Shown here: positions 22,244 through 36,200 of the stretch, in pieces
Layout: each line of letters begins with the position of its first letter
Numbering within the stretch: position 1 is the first letter of the stretch
DNA from: Siphonodentalium dalli
Lineage: Eukaryota > Mollusca > Scaphopoda > Gadilida > Siphonodentaliidae
Length of the DNA stretch: 64,000 bases
Direction of reading: 5' to 3'
Assembly: GCA_032622095.1 (NCBI GenBank)
Contig: CP136061.1
Span: 620,001-684,000, forward strand
Position numbers and translations under genes: made by a program
The notes under the pieces: model-generated
Databases searched by the model: none
What the model saw: the letters and a program-made list of their open reading frames with translations, nothing else
What the model was told of the DNA's origin: nothing

Positions 22244-23658
22244 TTGTTTGTGTGTGCATGTGTGTGTTAATTTGTGATTGGATCATTCGAAATACGTATT
22301 TTACTCTATAAAACTGCATGAGTTCGCTGAAAGTAGGAGGCAATCAATATACAAGGCATAGCTATATCATGTATACGATAGACATCGGGTCTTGCATTTC
22401 ACTGAATCCACCTGACAAAAATTGACTCACGAAAATAAAGTCATTTAGAGAAGTGTTACATATCCTTATATAGTTCTGGGCACTGTCAGGAAAACATTTA
22501 TGGCCATGACACCGCCCGGTTTGTATTAATTGTGCATTTCTTTTTGACAAACCACTATATTTAATAATGTATAAATGTATTTAATAAAATGAATAAATCC
22601 TCATCCATTCGGTATATCCACACATATTCGTAGTAATTTGGTACACCGAGTAGGATACCACGTGGCAATGTTTGTCGGAAACCTTAGCGCCTCGCAGTGG
22701 AATTAATTATTTTTAGAACATCTGGTCAATAAGTACAAACGCTATTGGAAAACGTTGAGGTTGAACGCTGTGTGTCCCGGGAATGTCTGCTTGTTCGCGC
22801 ATGCATTGTACTGGGGCTTTCCTTGAATTTGGGCATGCCAAAAAGAAGCTGTTGAAACATTCTAGAATTAATTTCTGTTTGCTTATACGAATCAAATGTA
22901 TGTTAAGGGTCAGACGCACGTTTTGTCAAAATTACCTGGTATTTCAAAATGGATCCTCTATTTTTGGTATTTTAAAATGGATTTTCTCAAAATCTGCCGG
23001 TCAAGAATTTCTTTTCGTGAAATTTGGTACATTCGATTATTGTGAGTGACACAATATTTAAGAACCATTGGGTATAATCTTATTTACTTTAATTTTATGG
23101 AATGTACACTATTTAAAATTTCACTGTTTTCAATTATCAAGAACTCCTGCAAAATAATTTTTCAAAAGTGCAGTTCATATATCACTGATATCTCAAGATC
23201 ATGGGCGGAGACTTAATTCTTGATTCGTGAAATAAAATGATTATTTTCATTTAAAAAGGCAACTACCATAAATATTTCTCTAAATTTGGGAATTTTCATG
23301 TCATGCCTGTTGATCAATGAACAATTGTGCTGAGATGAGTTTTGAATACATCCTGCAGGTTATTTCCTTACATGATAAGAATACAGAGTGTTTGTGTGGA
23401 TGCCTGGACGGTTGGAAAACAGCTAATACATTTTTATCACCGTTTTTCTTGCACGTGATTTTTCAAAATAAGTTGATCCAAAAGCGAACAATTGCCGTGC
23501 CAGGTCTAAATTATACACATATTTAATACTATATTACATAGTAGGCTACCATGCAGAGGCAAGCTTCGAGTTTTTTTTTTATTGAAATTGATTCGATGTG
23601 AAAACGGGCCGTGGCTCTAACATTGGTTCTAAATCAGAAAGAGATAATGATGAAAATG
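22244..23658. other. Unassigned sequence
   Basis: No recognised domain or repeat family. Open frames of 60-90 codons (for example 22783-23049, 23317-23526) lack similarity that I can name and have no splice support. Confidence 0.45.
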
Positions 23659-23666
23659 TCCCCACT

Positions 23667-25023
23667 TAGACCCCGAAGCCACGACAAATAGTTTTCACGG
23701 CTGGCTCAACCGATATTCGTGGCTGGTTAGCTAGCTAAGCCGGCTCAGTCACGACGTTCGTGGCTGACGAAATATGGCAGCTCAGCCGGCTGAGATGTTA
23801 TCATTCAGCGCGTATTTTCGTTTCCGAAATGTTCCTAATCTCCTGTTACCGGTTATAGATGCCGTTTTTTTTAGCGTTTGTGGTGAACCCGTAGAATTCC
23901 AGACCACACATAATCTTTTGATGTTGGGCTTTTCCATTATGGCGAAAATTCACGAAGGACTGGCATGGATATACTATGTAGTTTCCCATATAATCGGTAT
24001 AAGTAGTTACATTGGGACTTCTGTCGACTTCAGATTGCTATCATCACTGCCATATTGCGATATATGCATGCACCATTGAATGATGAACCCGATAGTAATG
24101 ATATATAATATTACAAACTATTTTCTATTCTTATGTGTATATATTGACAAATGCCAGTGATGTCTGAGACTGGGTGTTGTCGATATAAACAATTTATATT
24201 TTAACCCTTTCAAGACCGAATGGATGCGCCCATTCAGTTATATATGAAAGAATGCATTGGGATAGTCTATTCCACATTAAAGACACGGTTGGCCTTGGTG
24301 GTGGGTATCCTGTGAAAATATCTCCACCCGTCAAAAACCGCCACAAACAGAAAGAACATCAAAATGTAGATAGACTTTGTCCGTATACAAATAAGAAATA
24401 TCGAATAAACAGTATGTTATGGTCATTTGTTTGACCATTGTTATGTAAACAAAAGCATAAAAAGTTACTTTTCTGGTGTTTGTTTATATTATGATGGTAA
24501 ACATAAAGAGCGTTCTTTGTTGGTGAATACCTGATATGGAACTAATAAAGAGCGTTTATGTCATTTGTGTGTGATTAGCCAGTAGCATTGTGCTGTCTTC
24601 TGTAACACAATCAGGCTATCGCTTAGGTAAAATATAGTAGGTCTTTATGATAACATGCTGTTTACGCGATGGTCATGGTATATATGAACGGAACTGTATG
24701 CGTTTTAATGTTTTTCTGTTTACGGTGTTTGGAACAAATATGAATATTTTCGACAATTAAGGCCGCACGTGCCTTTAAGGGGTTCTGATAATATAACAAC
24801 CATGCCGTGTCCATGCGAGTATGCCAATATTATAGGCAATGCGGTTTAGTTCTTTGCGATTCACAGTACAGTTGTGCTTAACATATAAGCCCATGCACGG
24901 CTCAGCCATTTTACAATTCCGGCGGCGGAGATTTTTAAATGTGGCTGGCGTTTGAAATAATATGGCTGGCGGCGGCTTGTGGCCAATGTGGCTGGCGGCG
25001 TACGATGGCGGCTTCGGGCTCTA
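23667..25023. mobile_element. Non-autonomous hAT-type element 4 (GGCTGGC motif)
   Basis: 1357 bp, ends TAGACCCCGAAGCC...GGCTTCGGGCTCTA with one internal mismatch and an exact 8-bp duplication TCCCCACT (23659-23666 and 25024-25031). Both subterminal regions hold CGTGGCTGG/GGCTGGCGGC repeats. A 101-codon frame at 23774-24079 is inside but not recognisable as a transposase. Confidence 0.9.
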
Positions 25024-25620
25024 TCCCCACTTGACATTCAAGTCACGTGGCGGTTTGCGCTCCAAAATACACCTAATATTATTGCTTTTGAATTTTTCCC
25101 CGATATCAAAATTGGTCGATAAATACTTGAATTAACTTTATACGGCATCATATGTCCCAAAAAAGAGGCATAGAAGTAATGAAAAAAAAAACAGCTTTAA
25201 ACTTGGTGTTTGGCATGGATCCCAAACAAACAAGTCATGTGCATGGCATTGGCATGGAACAAAAAGAGCGTTCGTGTTAGTCTATTCCTGATATGGTAGA
25301 AATAAAGAGCGCTTGTTTCATTCTATGCGAAAAATTTAAAGTTAGAATGTTCCTGTTTGTAACACAAATAAGAATTTGCCGGCCTAACTTTAATAGTCAT
25401 CGATGACTGGAAGTCCACTCGAACTGAAAGGCGAAAGCAGTCGCAATGTTAATACATGCACATCAAAAGAGATTACGGCGTTACGTAATCCATGCTCTGC
25501 CACTCTGTTTCAAATCATACAGTGTGGAAGGTCAGACCACATCTAATACATTTGTTTGTCTAGCATGTGTTTTTCGATAATGTCATTGTGTTCCCTTGCG
25601 GTTATCAATTTCAATACGTT
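25024..25620. other. Unassigned sequence with AAAGAGCGTT motifs
   Basis: Contains AAAAAGAGCGTTC (25261) and AATAAAGAGCG (25301), separated by a block TATTCCTGATATGGTAGA. This resembles the pair at 24505 and 24544 (TACCTGATATGGA between) inside hAT element 4. No gene was seen. Confidence 0.5.
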
Positions 25621-27249
25621 AGTTGTAAAGATAAGTTTATAGTAAATTCTAACATGCCCATAGTTTAAACGCGATCATCACATTGCATGGTTAAAAAAAA
25701 ACGAACTGCAATTGTCTTGGGCCGCGTTTTTATTCAATTAATTCAGGTGTTAAATTAACGTTGTGGAAGCCACTACAATAGTGATGCGGTCCGGTCCGGA
25801 TCGGGTGTCACTGGACCGGACCGCTTTTTGCCGCCGGTCCGATACTCTCCGGTCCGGTCCACTATTTTACTTCAGTAAGTTCAGTTATAATAAACTATCG
25901 CGAATATTATTGCGTATTTGCCGTCATATCAATTAGCAACGATGTATGACATGTATTGACGCATTCAAGTGGTTAATATATATTAAACGTTTGATGCCAC
26001 GAAAACAATGTATAGATGTACTTTGTACATGTCACTTTCCTTATGAAAGTGCCAGTGTGGGTGGCCGCCTGCTTTGATGTCCCCGATTTCCGACTGCCTG
26101 CTTTGATGTCGCAAAATGTTAAGCATTCTGAAAACATTTTCAAAATATAAAAATTGCTTGTTTCGTTCTAAATTGTTTTAATAACTACTATCCTACACGG
26201 GCCAACACTTTGTAGCACCCTATCAATGCGACAAACATGCAACTGAATGAGTATGGAACTATTTGTCATAAACAGTGTAACATGGCATCCACTAATCAAT
26301 TTGGATGGATATCGAATCGAGTATTCTATTGTTTTTCACAGTTATAATTATCGAAGAAACATGCAAACCACATTACATAGTACATATACAAGACAGTCAC
26401 ATTAATCCAATAGTAGTTGTACTTAGGTATATATATCTTTATTTCCTCCATCTAGGAGAGTATGTTTTACAAAAAAAAATTATAATAATAATACAGAGAC
26501 GACAATAGATAATAATAGTATAGTTATTTCGTTTTAAATTTCAATTTAATGAAAATAAGTATGATACGAATCATGCATACGAATAGTTGAGTGCCATGTT
26601 AGATTGGTTATAACACATTCTGACCCTAGCTATATATCTGTCCAATACATTTAATTGGTGCATGTGTGCCATGTTCGCATTACTAGAAATACCATTATCG
26701 TGCATCGTTCCCAGTATATCCCACCAGAGACAGACAATGATGCATACAATATGGACTCATTGCAATGCAAAACAGAATTCATTAACATATAGCCTATTAT
26801 AGGTGGACCGGACCGGTCCAGGCATGTGTACCGGACCGGAATGGCCTGGACCGGACCAGACTGGACCGCCTTGGCAGTGAAGGTGGTCCGATCCGGTCCG
26901 CATCACTACACTACAATAATTTATTTTTGGTGATTGTTTCAAAGGAATTACTATGAATGTCGGGATAACTTTTCATGGTATAAGTATTAATAAATATACG
27001 AAATATTTAATGTATATAGTTTATATCAATCTTATAATTATATGAGAAATGAACGTAAATTTATTTCCTATTGGGTAACTGGACGCCAATGAGAAATGAA
27101 CGTAAATTTATTTCCTATTGGGTAACTGGACGCCTACATGTGTTCCAAAGACTGCCATATATACTTGAAATAACTATTTATAACACGCGGTTATGGCACA
27201 GGTCGATTCCGCCTATACTCAACATTTAACATTTTTGCCGGTGCGGGTA
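25620..27249 (+). repeat. Diverged satellite monomer split by a hAT element
   Basis: Sequence from AACATGCCCATAGTTTAAAC (about 25651) onward matches the 1.57-kb monomer but with many changes, and is interrupted at 25779-26908. It resumes with TAATTTATTTTTGGTGATTG. A 47-bp tandem duplication (GAAATGAACGTAAATTTATT, 27043-27136) is private to this copy. As an old edge copy it marks the left border of the array. Confidence 0.8.
25779..26908. mobile_element. Non-autonomous hAT-type element 5 (GGTCCG motif)
   Basis: 1130 bp, ends TAGTGATGCGGTCCG...CGGTCCGCATCACTA (the right side reads ATCCGGTCCGCATCACTA), exact 8-bp duplication CACTACAA (25771-25778 and 26909-26916). Both ends are packed with CCGGACCGG/GGTCCGG motifs. 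The first eight bases of its end are the same as in element 1 (TAGTGATG), so 1 and 5 may use related transposases. Confidence 0.95.
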
Positions 27250-30200
27250 ATATTTGTGTGTAAAATAATTGCTCAAACCGCTCTCTGGATCGGCATCTTA
27301 TAGATGTTACCGAATATTTATATGACTTTCGGCCTCATTTGTTGAAGCGGCTTTTTATGAGAAAGAACTGAATTCATACAAGCCAATAAAACATGATCAT
27401 GCACCATCGTTTGCGAATAGTTTGGGATTGTTGATAGTAAATTATACAAGTAACATGCCCATAGTTTAAACGCGATCACATTGCATGGTTAAAAAAACGA
27501 ACTGCAATGAATGGTATTGGACGCGTATTCAATTAATTCAGGAGTTAAATTAACGTTGTGGGATCCACTACAATAATTTAGTTTTGGTGATTGTTTCAAA
27601 GGAATTATTATGAATGTCGGGATAACTTTTCATGATATTATAGTATTAATAAATAGGCCTACACGAAATATTTAATGTATATAGTTTTATATTAATCTTA
27701 TATAATTATATGGAAACTAAACGCTCTTTATTGATCCATGCTGTTGAATAAATTTTAGGGTAAATTTATTTCATATATGGTAAACGGACGCCTATACATG
27801 TGTTTCAAAGACTGGCATATATACCTGAAATAACTATGTATATTATAACACGCGGTTATGGCACAGGTCGATTCCGCCTGCTCAACTTTTAACATTTCTT
27901 GCCGACGTCAATTTTGTGAACCCAAGTATACAAAAACGACATTTGATTCAGAATGAAATAACTCTTGCAGAGAAAGTGACAATAAGTAATCATTAACGCA
28001 ATGAAGATTAGTGTAGTAACAGCGGTCACAAATCCCACAAAGTAAGTCGCGCGTGATTCATATAAATAGACAACTGGTGACATAATAATTTCTCTTTTGA
28101 TGTAGCTGTGTGTTGTTGGTCAGATATCGTTAAAACCAAATTAGTTGCCAAGATCATACTCCTGTTTATGAATTTTATGTTGAGGAAATTTCTGAATTTT
28201 TTAATTTAAATTTTTATTGTTAAATTGAGCAAAAACATTCAATATCAAATTAAACAAAAATGGTGGTTATTTTTTCATTTTTTTTTAAATCAAAGTTTTT
28301 AAACTATCAATATGTATAAACAAAGTGCACCAAGGAGAGTGTTTCGTCTAACATAATCACAAACGCTGATAAATCAATTCAACTATTTCTGCAGATTCCT
28401 TGTATCCTAGCAACCGTAAGCTCATTCCACTAGTGAGAATATTTGTAGAAAGTCTACAGCTGACTCTGGAGTGACCACCGGCATCGAACGTGTTATGTAA
28501 CGTTACGCATGGTGGATTGCGACTGTTTTGTAATTCCTAATTGATTTGTCCATATACGAAACGGTATATATATGAAGGATTTCACTTTGGAATCATGACT
28601 GACTAATTTCGTGGTATGAAATTGAGAAATCGCAGGTTAAAATCCGATGAGAAATAGGTTAAACACGAACTATATTTTAAATATTCGCAAGTTGAAGATC
28701 GGCTTCAGTCATCGCGATCGAGTCATCACCTAAGAGGTGTTGATGAACGTATCAACGGATTTTATCATTTTCTTGTGGATCGTTCTTTTGCCAACACGTC
28801 GATACATGACATGATCGGGGGGATATATTTGTGTGTAAAATAATTGCTCAAACCGCTCTCTGGATCGGCATCTTATAGATGTTACCGAATATTTATATGA
28901 CTTTCGGCCTCATTTGTCGAAGCGGCTTTTTATGAGAAAGAACTGAATTCATACAAGCCAATAAAACATGATCATGCACCATCATTTGCGAATAGTTTGG
29001 GATTGTTGATAGTAAATTATACAAGTAACATGCCCATAGTTTAAACGCGATCACATTGCATGGTTAAAAAAACGAACTGCAATGAATGGTATTGGACGCG
29101 TATTCAATTAATTCAGGAGTTAAATTAACGTTGTGGGATCCACTACAATAATTTAGTTTTGGTGATTGTTTCAAAGGAATTATTATGATGTCGGGATAAC
29201 TTTTCATGATATTATAGTATTAATAAATAGGCCTACACGAAATATTTAATGTATATAGTTTATATTAATCTTATATAATTATATGGAAACTAAACGCTCT
29301 TTATTGATCCATGCTGTTGAATAAATTTTAGGGTAAATTTATTTCATATATGGTAAACGGACGCCTATACATGTGTTTCAAAGACTGGCATATATACCTG
29401 AAATAACTATGTATATTATAACACGCGGTTATGGCACAGGTCGATTCCGCCTGCTCAACTTTTAACATTTCTTGCCGACGTCAATTTTGTGAACCCAAGT
29501 ATACAAAAACGACATTTGATTCAGAATGAAATAACTCTTGCAGAGAAAGTGACAATAAGTAATCATTAACGCAATGAAGATTAGTGTAGTTACAGCGGTC
29601 ACAAATCCCACAAAGTAAGTCGCGCGTGATTCATATAAATAGACAACTGGTGACGTAATAATTTCTCTTTTGATGTAGCTGTGTGTTGTTGGTCAGATAT
29701 CGTTAAAACCAAATTAGTTGCCAAGATCATACTCCTGTTTATGAATTTTATGTTGAGGAAATTTCTGAATTTTTTAATTTAAATTTTTATTGTTAAATTG
29801 AGCAAAAACATTCAAATATCAAATTAAACAAAAATGGTGGTTATTTTGTCATTTTTTTAAAAATCAAAGTTTTTAAACTATCAATATGTATAAACAAAGT
29901 GCACCAAGAGAGTGTTTCGTCTAACATAATCACAAACGCTGATAAATCAATTCAACTATTTCTGCAGATTCCTTGTCTCCTAGCAACCGTAAGCTCATTC
30001 CACTAGTGAGAATATTTGTAGAAAGTCTACAGCTGACTCTGGAGTGACCACCGGCATCGAACGTGTTACGTAACGTTACACATGGTGGATTGCGACTGTT
30101 TTGTAATTCCTAATTGATTTGTCCATATACGAAACGGTATATATATGAAGGATTTCACTTTGGAATCATGACTGACTAATTTCGTGGTATGAAATTGAGA

Positions 30201-33200
30201 AATCGCAGGTTAAAATCCGATGAGAAATAGGTTAAACACGAACTATATTTTAAATATTCGCAAGTTGAAGATCGGCTTCAGTCATCGCGATCGAGTCATC
30301 ACCTAAGAGGTGTTGATGAACGTATCAACGGATTTTATCATTTTCTTGTGGATCGTTCTTTTGCCAACACGTCGATACATGACATGATCGGGGGGATATA
30401 TTTGTGTGTAAAATAATTGCTCAAACCGCTCTCTGGATCGGCATCTTATAGATGTTACCGAATATTTATATGACTTTCGGCCTCATTTGTCGAAGCGGCT
30501 TTTTATGAGAAAGAACTGAATTCATACAAGCCAATAAAACATGATCATGCACCATCGTTTGCGAATAGTTTGGGATTGTTGATAGTAAATTATACAAGTA
30601 ACATGCCCATAGTTTAAACGCGATCACATTGCATGGTTAAAAAAAACGAACTGCAATGAATGGTATTGGACGCGTATTCAATTAATTCAGGAGTTAAATT
30701 AACGTTGTGGGATCCACTACAATAATTTAGTTTTGGTGATTGTTTCAAAGGAATTATTATGAATGTCGGGATAACTTTTCATGATATTATAGTATTAATA
30801 AATAGGCCTACACGAAATATTTAATGTATATAGTTTATATTAATCTTATATAATTATATGGAAACTAAACGCTCTTTATTGATCCATGCTGTTGAATAAA
30901 TTTTAGGGTAAATTTATTTCATATATGGTAAACGGACGCCTATACATGTGTTTCAAAGACTGGCATATATACCTGAAATAACTATGTATATTATAACACT
31001 CGGTTATGGCACAGGTCGATTCCGCCTGCTCAACTTTTAACATTTCTTGCCGACGTCAATTTTGTGAACCCAAGTATACAAAAACGACATTTGATTCAGA
31101 ATGAAATAACTCTTGCAGAGAAAGTGACATTAAGTAATCATTAACGCAATGAAGATTAGTGTAGTTACAGCGGTCACAAATCCCACAAAGTAAGTCGCGC
31201 GTGATTCATATAAATAGACAACTGGTGACGTAATAATTTCTCTTTTGATGTAGCTGTGTGTTGTTGGTCAGATATCGTTAAAACCAAATTAGTTGCCAAG
31301 ATCATACTCCTGTTTATGAATTTTATGTTGAGGAAATTTCTGAATTTTTTAATTTAAATTTTTATTGTTAAATTGAGCAAAAACATTCAAATATCAAATT
31401 AAACAAAAATGGTGGTTATTTTGTCATTTTTTTAAAAATCAAAGTTTTTAAACTATCAATATGTATAAACAAAGTGCACCAAGGAGAGTGTTTCGTCTAA
31501 CATAATCACAAACGCTGATAAATCAATTCAACTATTTCTGCAGATTCCTTGTCTCCTAGCAACCGTAAGCTCATTCCACTAGTGAGAATATTTGTAGAAA
31601 GTCTACAGCTGACTCTGGAGTGACCACCGGCATCGAACGTGTTACGTAACGTTACACATGGTGGATTGCGACTGTTTTGTAATTCCTAATTGATTTGTCC
31701 ATATACGAAACGGTATATATATGAAGGATTTCACTTTGGAATCATGACTGACTAATTTCGTGGTATGAAATTGAGAAATCGCAGGTTAAAATCCGATGAG
31801 AAATAGGTTAAACACGAACTATATTTTAAATATTCGCAAGTTGAAGATCGGCTTCAGTCATCGCGATCGAGTCATCACCTAAGAGGTGTTGATGAACGTA
31901 TCAACGGATTTTATCATTTTCTTGTGGATCGTTCTTTTGCCAACACGTCGATACATGACATGATCGGGGGGATATATTTGTGTGTAAAATAATTGCTCAA
32001 ACCGCTCTCTGGATCGGCATCTTATAGATGTTACCGAATATTTATATGACTTTCGGCCTCATTTGTCGAAGCGGCTTTTTATGAGAAAGAACTGAATTCA
32101 TACAAGCCAATAAAACATGATCATGCACCATCGTTTGCGAATAGTTTGGGATTGTTGATAGTAAATTATACAAGTAACATGCCCATAGTTTAAACGCGAT
32201 CACATTGCATGGTTAAAAAAAACGAACTGCAATGAATGGTATTGGACGCGTATTCAATTAATTCAGGAGTTAAATTAACGTTGTGGGATCCACTACAATA
32301 ATTTAGTTTTGGTGATTGTTTCAAAGGAATTATTATGAATGTCGGGATAACTTTTCATGATATTATAGTATTAATAAATAGGCCTACACGAAATATTTAA
32401 TGTATATAGTTTATATTAATCTTATATAATTATATGGAAACTAAACGCTCTTTATTGATCCATGCTGTTGAATAAATTTTAGGGTAAATTTATTTCATAT
32501 ATGGTAAACGGACGCCTATACATGTGTTTCAAAGACTGGCATATATACCTGAAATAACTATGTATATTATAACACTCGGTTATGGCACAGGTCGATTCCG
32601 CCTGCTCAACTTTTAACATTTCTTGCCGACGTCAATTTTGTGAACCCAAGTATACAAAAACGACATTTGATTCAGAATGAAATAACTCTTGCAGAGAAAG
32701 TGACATTAAGTAATCATTAACGCAATGAAGATTAGTGTAGTTACAGCGGTCACAAATCCCACAAAGTAAGTCGCGCGTGATTCATATAAATAGACAACTG
32801 GTGACGTAATAATTTCTCTTTTGATGTAGCTGTGTGTTGTTGGTCAGATATCGTTAAAACCAAATTAGTTGCCAAGATCATACTCCTGTTTATGAATTTT
32901 ATGTTGAGGAAATTTCTGAATTTTTTAATTTAAATTTTTATTGTTAAATTGAGCAAAAACATTCAAATATCAAATTAAACAAAAATGGTGGTTATTTTGT
33001 CATTTTTTTAAAAATCAAAGTTTTTAAACTATAAATATGTATAAACAAAGTGCACCAAGGAGAGTGTTTCGTCTAACATAATCACAAACGCTGATAAATC
33101 AATTCAACTATTTCTGCAGATTCCTTGTCTCCTAGCAACCGTAAGCTCATTCCACTAGTGAGAATATTTGTAGAAAGTCTACAGCTGACTCTGGAGTGAC

Positions 33201-36200
33201 CACCGGCATCGAACGTGTTACGTAACGTTACACATGGTGGATTGCGACTGTTTTGTAATTCCTAATTGATTTGTCCATATACGAAACGGTATATATATGA
33301 AGGATTTCACTTTGGAATCATGACTGACTAATTTCGTGGTATGAAATTGAGAAATCGCAGGTTAAAATCCGATGAGAAATAGGTTAAACACGAACTATAT
33401 TTTAAATATTCGCAAGTTGAAGATCGGCTTCAGTCATCGCGATCGAGTCATCACCTAAGAGGTGTTGATGAACGTATCAACGGATTTTATCATTTTCTTG
33501 TGGATCGTTCTTTTGCCAACACGTCGATACATGACATGATCGGGGGGATATATTTGTGTGTAAAATAATTGCTCAAACCGCTCTCTGGATCGGCATCTTA
33601 TAGATGTTACCGAATATTTATATGACTTTCGGCCTCATTTGTCGAAGCGGCTTTTTATGAGAAAGAACTGAATTCATACAAGCCAATAAAACATGATCAT
33701 GCACCATCGTTTGCGAATAGTTTGGGATTGTTGATAGTAAATTATACAAGTAACATGCCCATAGTTTAAACGCGATCACATTGCATGGTTAAAAAAAACG
33801 AACTGCAATGAATGGTATTGGACGCGTATTCAATTAATTCAGGAGTTAAATTAACGTTGTGGGATCCACTACAATAATTTAGTTTTGGTGATTGTTTCAA
33901 AGGAATTATTATGAATGTCGGGATAACTTTTCATGATATTATAGTATTAATAAATAGGCCTACACGAAATATTTAATGTATATAGTTTATATTAATCTTA
34001 TATAATTATATGGAAACTAAACGCTCTTTATTGATCCATGCTGTTGAATAAATTTTAGGGTAAATTTATTTCATATATGGTAAACGGACGCCTATACATG
34101 TGTTTCAAAGACTGGCATATATACCTGAAATAACTATGTATATTATAACACTCGGTTATGGCACAGGTCGATTCCGCCTGCTCAACTTTTAACATTTCTT
34201 GCCGACGTCAATTTTGTGAACCCAAGTATACAAACGACATTTGATTCAGAATGAAATAACTCTTGCAGAGAAAGTGACATTAAGTAATCATTAACGCAAT
34301 GAAGATTAGTGTAGTTACAGCGGTCACAAATCCCACAAAGTAAGTCGCGCGTGATTCATATAAATAGACAACTGGTGACGTAATAATTTCTCTTTTGATG
34401 TAGCTGTGTGTTGTTGGTCAGATATCGTTAAAACCAAATTAGTTGCCAAGATCATACTCCTGTTTATGAATTTTATGTTGAGGAAATTTCTGAATTTTTT
34501 AATTTAAATTTTTATTGTTAAATTGAGCAAAAACATTCAAATATCAAATTAAACAAAAATGGTGGTTATTTTGTCATTTTTTAAAAAATCAAAGTTTTTA
34601 AACTATAAATATGTATAAACAAAGTGCACCAAGGAGAGTGTTTCGTCTAACATAATCACAAACGCTGATAAATCAATTCAACTATTTCTGCAGATTCCTT
34701 GTCTCCTAGCAACCGTAAGCTCATTCCACTAGTGAGAATATTTGTAGAAAGTCTACAGCTGACTCTGGAGTGACCACCGGCATCGAACGTGTTACGTAAC
34801 GTTACACATGGTGGATTGCGACTGTTTTGTAATTCCTAATTGATTTGTCCATATACGAAACGGTATATATATGAAGGATTTCACTTTGGAATCATGACTG
34901 ACTAATTTCGTGGTATGAAATTGAGAAATCGCAGGTTAAAATCCGATGAGAAATAGGTTAAACACGAACTATATTTTAAATATTCGCAAGTTGAAGATCG
35001 GCTTCAGTCATCGCGATCGAGTCATCACCTAAGAGGTGTTGATGAACGTATCAACGGATTTTATCATTTTCTTGTGGATCGTTCTTTTGCCAACACGTCG
35101 ATACATGACATGATCGGGGGGATATATTTGTGTGTAAAATAATTGCTCAAACCGCTCTCTGGATCGGCATCTTATAGATGTTACCGAATATTTATATGAC
35201 TTTCGGCCTCATTTGTCGAAGCGGCTTTTTATGAGAAAGAACTGAATTCATACAAGCCAATAAAACATGATCATGCACCATCGTTTGCGAATAGTTTGGG
35301 ATTGTTGATAGTAAATTATACAAGTAACATGCCCATAGTTTAAACGCGATCACATTGCATGGTTAAAAAAAACGAACTGCAATGAATGGTATTGGACGCG
35401 TATTCAATTAATTCAGGAGTTAAATTAACGTTGTGGGATCCACTACAATAATTTAGTTTTGGTGATTGTTTCAAAGGAATTATTATGAATGTCGGGATAA
35501 CTTTTCATGATATTATAGTATTAATAAATAGGCCTACACGAAATATTTAATGTATATAGTTTATATTAATCTTATATAATTATATGGAAACTAAACGCTC
35601 TTTATTGATCCATGCTGTTGAATAAATTTTAGGGTAAATTTATTTCATATATGGTAAACGGACGCCTATACATGTGTTTCAAAGACTGGCATATATACCT
35701 GAAATAACTATGTATATTATAACACTCGGTTATGGCACAGGTCGATTCCGCCTGCTCAACTTTTAACATTTCTTGCCGACGTCAATTTTGTGAACCCAAG
35801 TATACAAAAACGACATTTGATTCAGAATGAAATAACTCTTGCAGAGAAAGTGACATTAAGTAATCATTAACGCAATGAAGATTAGTGTAGTTACAGCGGT
35901 CACAAATCCCACAAAGTAAGTCGTGCGTGATTCATATAAATAGACAACTGGTGACGTAATAATTTCTCTTTTGATGTAGCTGTGTGTTGTTGGTCAGATA
36001 TCGTTAAAACCAAATTAGTTGCCAAGATCATACTCCTGTTTATGAATTTTATGTTGAGGAAATTTCTGAATTTTTTAATTTAAATTTTTATTGTTAAATT
36101 GAGCAAAAACATTCAAATATCAAATTAAACAAAAATGGTGGTTATTTTGTCATTTAAAAAAAAATCAAAGTTTTTAAACTATAAATATGTATAAACAAAG

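Noticed and set aside
22783-23049. 88-codon frame in the unassigned 22-23 kb stretch
   Set aside because: No recognisable domain or splice context; length is within chance expectation for a 64-kb window.
23317-23526. Cysteine-containing frame with CLCGC as a possible extra module exon
   Set aside because: It lacks the six-cysteine spacing, the YW signature and AG/GT borders.
27866-27880. GGTCGATTCCGCC in each satellite monomer as a tRNA-like B box
   Set aside because: No matching A box at the right distance and no clover-leaf could be drawn, so I do not call a tRNA or SINE head.
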